Shown here: positions 61,892-64,000 of the stretch, piece by piece
Numbering within the stretch: the stretch's first letter is position 1
How the letters are laid out: each line of letters starts with the position of its first letter
NCBI GenBank assembly: GCA_002420115.1
Contig: DIHK01000063.1
Coordinates: 50,310 to 114,309 of the forward strand
Origin: Nitrospira sp. UBA5698
GTDB taxonomy: Bacteria; Nitrospirota; Nitrospiria; Nitrospirales; Nitrospiraceae
Reading direction: 5' to 3'
Length of the DNA stretch: 64,000 bases
The notes under the pieces: generated by a model
What the model was told of the DNA's origin: nothing
Database searches by the model: none
The model's input: the letters and a program-made list of their open reading frames with translations, nothing else
Translations under genes and position numbers: made by a program

Positions 61892-62197
61892 ATGAACAAG
61901 AAACGGCCGGATCGGCCAGTGTTAGACTCGGCACCTCCTCGTCAGCGGCATTCCTCCGAGGTGCGGGTGAGTCTAGCTGCAGCGGCGGATGGCTTGGGAG
62001 CGATGGTGTGGATCGCTGCCTGGCAGGGAGCAGATGGTTGCTCTGTGCGGGGTGATCAGATCAACGACCGGGGGGTGGTTTCTCCTGCCATGTCGGGAGG
62101 CGATGTTTGTTCAGGTGATGAGGTGACGGTTGTGTGCCAACGCGGCGGTTTCGGCTGGACCGGTGGCCAATTCTACAAGCCGGACGAGGGGACGTAG
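61892..62197 (+). CDS. Hypothetical protein coupled to the glutathionylspermidine synthase-like gene
   Basis: 101 residues with AAAGGG eight bases upstream. A basic N-terminus (MNKKRPDRPVLD) precedes VRVSLAAAADGLGAMVWIAAWQGADGC; several Cys (GADGCSVRGD, GGDVCSGDEVTVVCQRGG) lie in the last half. No signal peptide or known motif. It ends two bases before the following start, so probably cotranscribed. Function unknown. Confidence 0.6.
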   Translation: MNKKRPDRPVLDSAPPRQRHSSEVRVSLAAAADGLGAMVWIAAWQGADGCSVRGDQINDRGVVSPAMSGGDVCSGDEVTVVCQRGGFGWTGGQFYKPDEGT

Positions 62198-62199
62198 CG

Positions 62200-63363
62200 A
62201 TGCATCGTCGTGCGATACAGCCGCGTACCGATTGGCCGGCGCAACTTGATCGGGCCGGCGTCACCTATCATAGTCTGGACGGAGGCTACTGGCGCGAGGA
62301 TGCCGCCTATGAGTTCAGTCAGGCGCAGGTCGACTGCCTCGACTCGGCTACGGCCTCGCTGCATCGGCTCTGTATCGAGGCCGTCGAGCGGATCATTCGC
62401 GAGGATCGGTTTGCCGATCTCTGCATCCCCGAACAGTGGCGGCCTCGGATCATCGATTCGTATGAGCGGCAGGAGCCGTCCCTCTATGGACGTTTTGATT
62501 TCTGGTATGACGGGGTTGGATCGCCGAAACTGCTCGAGTACAATGCCGATACACCCACCTCGTTGGTGGAAGCTGCGGTGGGTCAATGGGAATGGTGGCG
62601 AGAGACCTGTCCGGAGGCGGATCAATTCAACTGTCTGCATGAGCGCTTGATCGAGCAGTGGCGCGTGATCCGTCGGTGGGCCTCAACCGATGTGCTCCAT
62701 TTGGTTTGTTTGGATGGGAGTGACGAGGATCGACAGACGGTGACCTATCTGGCCGACACGGCGAACCAGGCCGGATGGCACGTGCAGACCTTGCCGATCG
62801 AACAGATCGGGTGGGAGCCGCGGGAGCGGCGGTTTGTGGATCACCGCAACGAACCGATCTCGACGCTCTTCAAGCTCTATCCCTGGGAATGGATGTGTGA
62901 GGACGCATTTGCGGCCGAGCTGTCCCGGTCTTCGATGCTGGTGCTGGAGCCGGCCTGGAAACAGGTGCTCAGCCATAAGGGGCTGCTGGCGTTGTTGTGG
63001 GAGTGGTATCCCGACCACCCGAATCTGTTGCCCGCCTTCTTTTCCGGACCGGGAGACTGTGCGGCCTATGTCAGGAAGCCCTTTTGGTCACGCGAAGGCG
63101 CCAATATTTCAATCGTGAACGGGGATCAGGTGCTGACGACCGCCGGGCCCTATGACGCGCAGCTCTCGGTCTATCAGCAGTACGTGCCGTTGCCCGTGTT
63201 CGAGAGGTGGCATCCGGTAATCGGATCCTGGGTGGTCGGGGACGAGCCGGCAGGGATGGGGATTCGAGAGGATCGTGGTCTGATCCATGGGAATCACAGC
63301 CGCTTCGTGCCTCATTTCGTGGTGAACGACGAGCCTGCTGCAAGGGGAGGAATCGGATCGTGA
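62200..63363 (+). CDS. Glutathionylspermidine synthase-family protein (YgiC/YjfC-like)
   Basis: 387 residues from ATG 62200; the longer frame overlaps the preceding gene. An ATP-grasp ligase: YDGVGSPKLLEYNADTPTSLVEAAVGQWEW (short: LLEYNADTPTSLVEA), FKLYPWEWM, and the end KPFWSREGANISIV with conserved Lys/Glu. The bacterial YgiC/YjfC relatives attach an amine to a peptide or glutathione-like acid; the C-terminal ATP-grasp part of GspS is present without the amidase domain. Substrate unknown. Confidence 0.88.
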   Translation: MHRRAIQPRTDWPAQLDRAGVTYHSLDGGYWREDAAYEFSQAQVDCLDSATASLHRLCIEAVERIIREDRFADLCIPEQWRPRIIDSYERQEPSLYGRFDFWYDGVGSPKLLEYNADTPTSLVEAAVGQWEWWRETCPEADQFNCLHERLIEQWRVIRRWASTDVLHLVCLDGSDEDRQTVTYLADTANQAGWHVQTLPIEQIGWEPRERRFVDHRNEPISTLFKLYPWEWMCEDAFAAELSRSSMLVLEPAWKQVLSHKGLLALLWEWYPDHPNLLPAFFSGPGDCAAYVRKPFWSREGANISIVNGDQVLTTAGPYDAQLSVYQQYVPLPVFERWHPVIGSWVVGDEPAGMGIREDRGLIHGNHSRFVPHFVVNDEPAARGGIGS

Positions 63364-63548
63364 CTCGTGTCTGTTCGTGAACGAGGACGACTCATCTCCA
63401 GCCGTACCTCGATCACAAGACCACAAACCGTTATATGAAGGAGCAATTGCTGAGTCGGTCACGATATAGTCGCCCGTCACATGAGAAGGAGTCGGATTGA
63501 ACGAGTCCTGCTGTGCTCGGCATCGTTCTCAGTGTGTAGAGCCGGTTT

Positions 63549-63573
63549 GTTCTGAGAGCACCCATGCTACAAT
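63549..63573 (+). promoter_or_regulatory. Candidate promoter of the SmbP-like gene
   Basis: TACAAT at 63568-63573 matches the -10 consensus in 5 of 6 positions, about 60 bases upstream of the start. A -35 such as TTGTTC (63547-63552) is at a short 15-base spacing, so the promoter is tentative. The region 63364-63635 has no other feature. Confidence 0.35.
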
Positions 63574-63635
63574 GCGTTCAGTGAAGGATGGTGGACGCGA
63601 GCTGGTAACCGTCATTTCAAGAAGGGAGAATGCCC

Positions 63636-64000
63636 ATGAGCCGATATACGACGCACAGGAGTCTTACACTCGCCGCACTGTTTGTCCTCGTCACCTCAAC
63701 AGTCCTGCCCTTGCAACCGGTGTTTGCGGAAGGCGGGGCACGTCGTGATGCTGTTCGTTCGGAAGACCAGCATCGCCAAGAAGCGATCAAGCTCGCCAAG
63801 GAAGCTGCGGACCATAGCAAACAAGGTCATATGGGACCATTCTTGACCAGTGCGGAAGCAGCCATGCAGCATGCGCTCAAGGCAGGGAAGGATGCGCATG
63901 TGGACGCCGCGATCGCGGAGCTCAAACATGCTGTTGAGCATGGGAGCGCGGGGCATACCGACGTCGCAACGAAACACGCGGAACAAGCGGTCACGCACCT
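63636..64000 (+). CDS. smbP: SmbP-like small His-rich metal-binding protein (3' cut by window end)
   Basis: 121 residues visible and the frame is open at the edge. ATG 63636 follows AAGGGAG (63622-63628). A clear signal peptide (hydrophobic core LTLAALFVLVTSTVLPL, cleavage near FAEGG) sends it to the periplasm. The mature part contains ten His in repeat-like helical units: KEAADHSKQGHMG, MQHALKAGKDAHVD, ELKHAVEHGSAGHTD, KHAEQAVTHL, the pattern of SmbP of Nitrosomonas, which binds copper and other divalent metals. Likely a metal buffer for nitrogen-oxidation enzymes; that is inferred. Confidence 0.85.
   Translation, partial: MSRYTTHRSLTLAALFVLVTSTVLPLQPVFAEGGARRDAVRSEDQHRQEAIKLAKEAADHSKQGHMGPFLTSAEAAMQHALKAGKDAHVDAAIAELKHAVEHGSAGHTDVATKHAEQAVTH

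Noticed and set aside
1..64000. CRISPR array, prophage, integrase or rRNA operon
   Set aside because: No regularly spaced direct repeats, phage structural genes, integrase motifs or rRNA sequence were seen.

Overview
The window looks like chromosome from a Nitrospira-type (phylum Nitrospirota) nitrite oxidiser or a close relative. This is inferred from gene content: a Gram-negative envelope (lpxD, lptF/lptG, TonB receptor), a SmbP-like His-rich metal-binding protein of the kind first described in nitrifiers, a long cobalamin salvage and assembly cluster, and a Pil/Chp-like chemosensory operon. No rRNA or nitrite oxidoreductase gene is present to prove it.

Layout. 1-7.3 kb: end of a methyltransferase-glycosyltransferase fusion, ndk, gcvH, lpdA, a ComEA-like protein, tyrS, tRNA-Gly(CCC), two small envelope proteins and rpmB on the minus strand. 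7.4-23.7 kb: a corrinoid region with two cobalamin riboswitches. The first precedes btuF-btuC-btuD and a nitrilase-family gene; the second precedes btuB, followed in one tightly packed run by cbiA, a small CWC zinc-ribbon-like gene, bluB, pduO, cobU, cobT, cobS, cbiB, cobD, cbiZ and cbiP. Together these import corrinoids, adenylate them, strip unsuitable lower ligands (CbiZ), make 5,6-dimethylbenzimidazole (BluB) and assemble the nucleotide loop. The early corrin-ring genes are absent from the window.

23.8-35 kb: a hairpin cluster, a strong sigma-28-like promoter and a chemosensory operon (CheY-like, three CheW-like proteins, MCP, CheA hybrid with three Hpt domains, receiver/coiled-coil protein, a degenerate Hpt protein and a degenerate HD-GYP protein). 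35.3-41.1 kb: an envelope-lipid group on the minus strand (lptF, lptG; fabF, an acyl carrier protein with a basic tail, lpxD). 41.3-50.7 kb: cold-shock protein, TPR protein, 2-hydroxyacid dehydrogenase, GlcD/GlcF-type fusion oxidase, MoaD-like protein, a small inverted-repeat element, a dicarboxylate-type symporter and an MtfA-like peptidase.

51.0-61.6 kb: a defence island of higher GC content and different codon style: a type II toxin-antitoxin pair, then hsdM-hsdS-DUF262/DUF1524-hsdR-metalloprotease, in which a complete GmrSD-like gene sits inside a type I restriction operon. 61.9-64 kb: a small unknown gene coupled to a glutathionylspermidine synthase family gene, and the start of a SmbP-like gene cut by the window end.

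All family assignments come from reading motifs by eye; no searches were run. The best candidates for something new are the hsd operon with an embedded GmrSD-like gene, the 215-bp inverted-repeat element, the lysine-rich ACP, the chain of degenerate signalling domains, and the bluB/pduO overlap.
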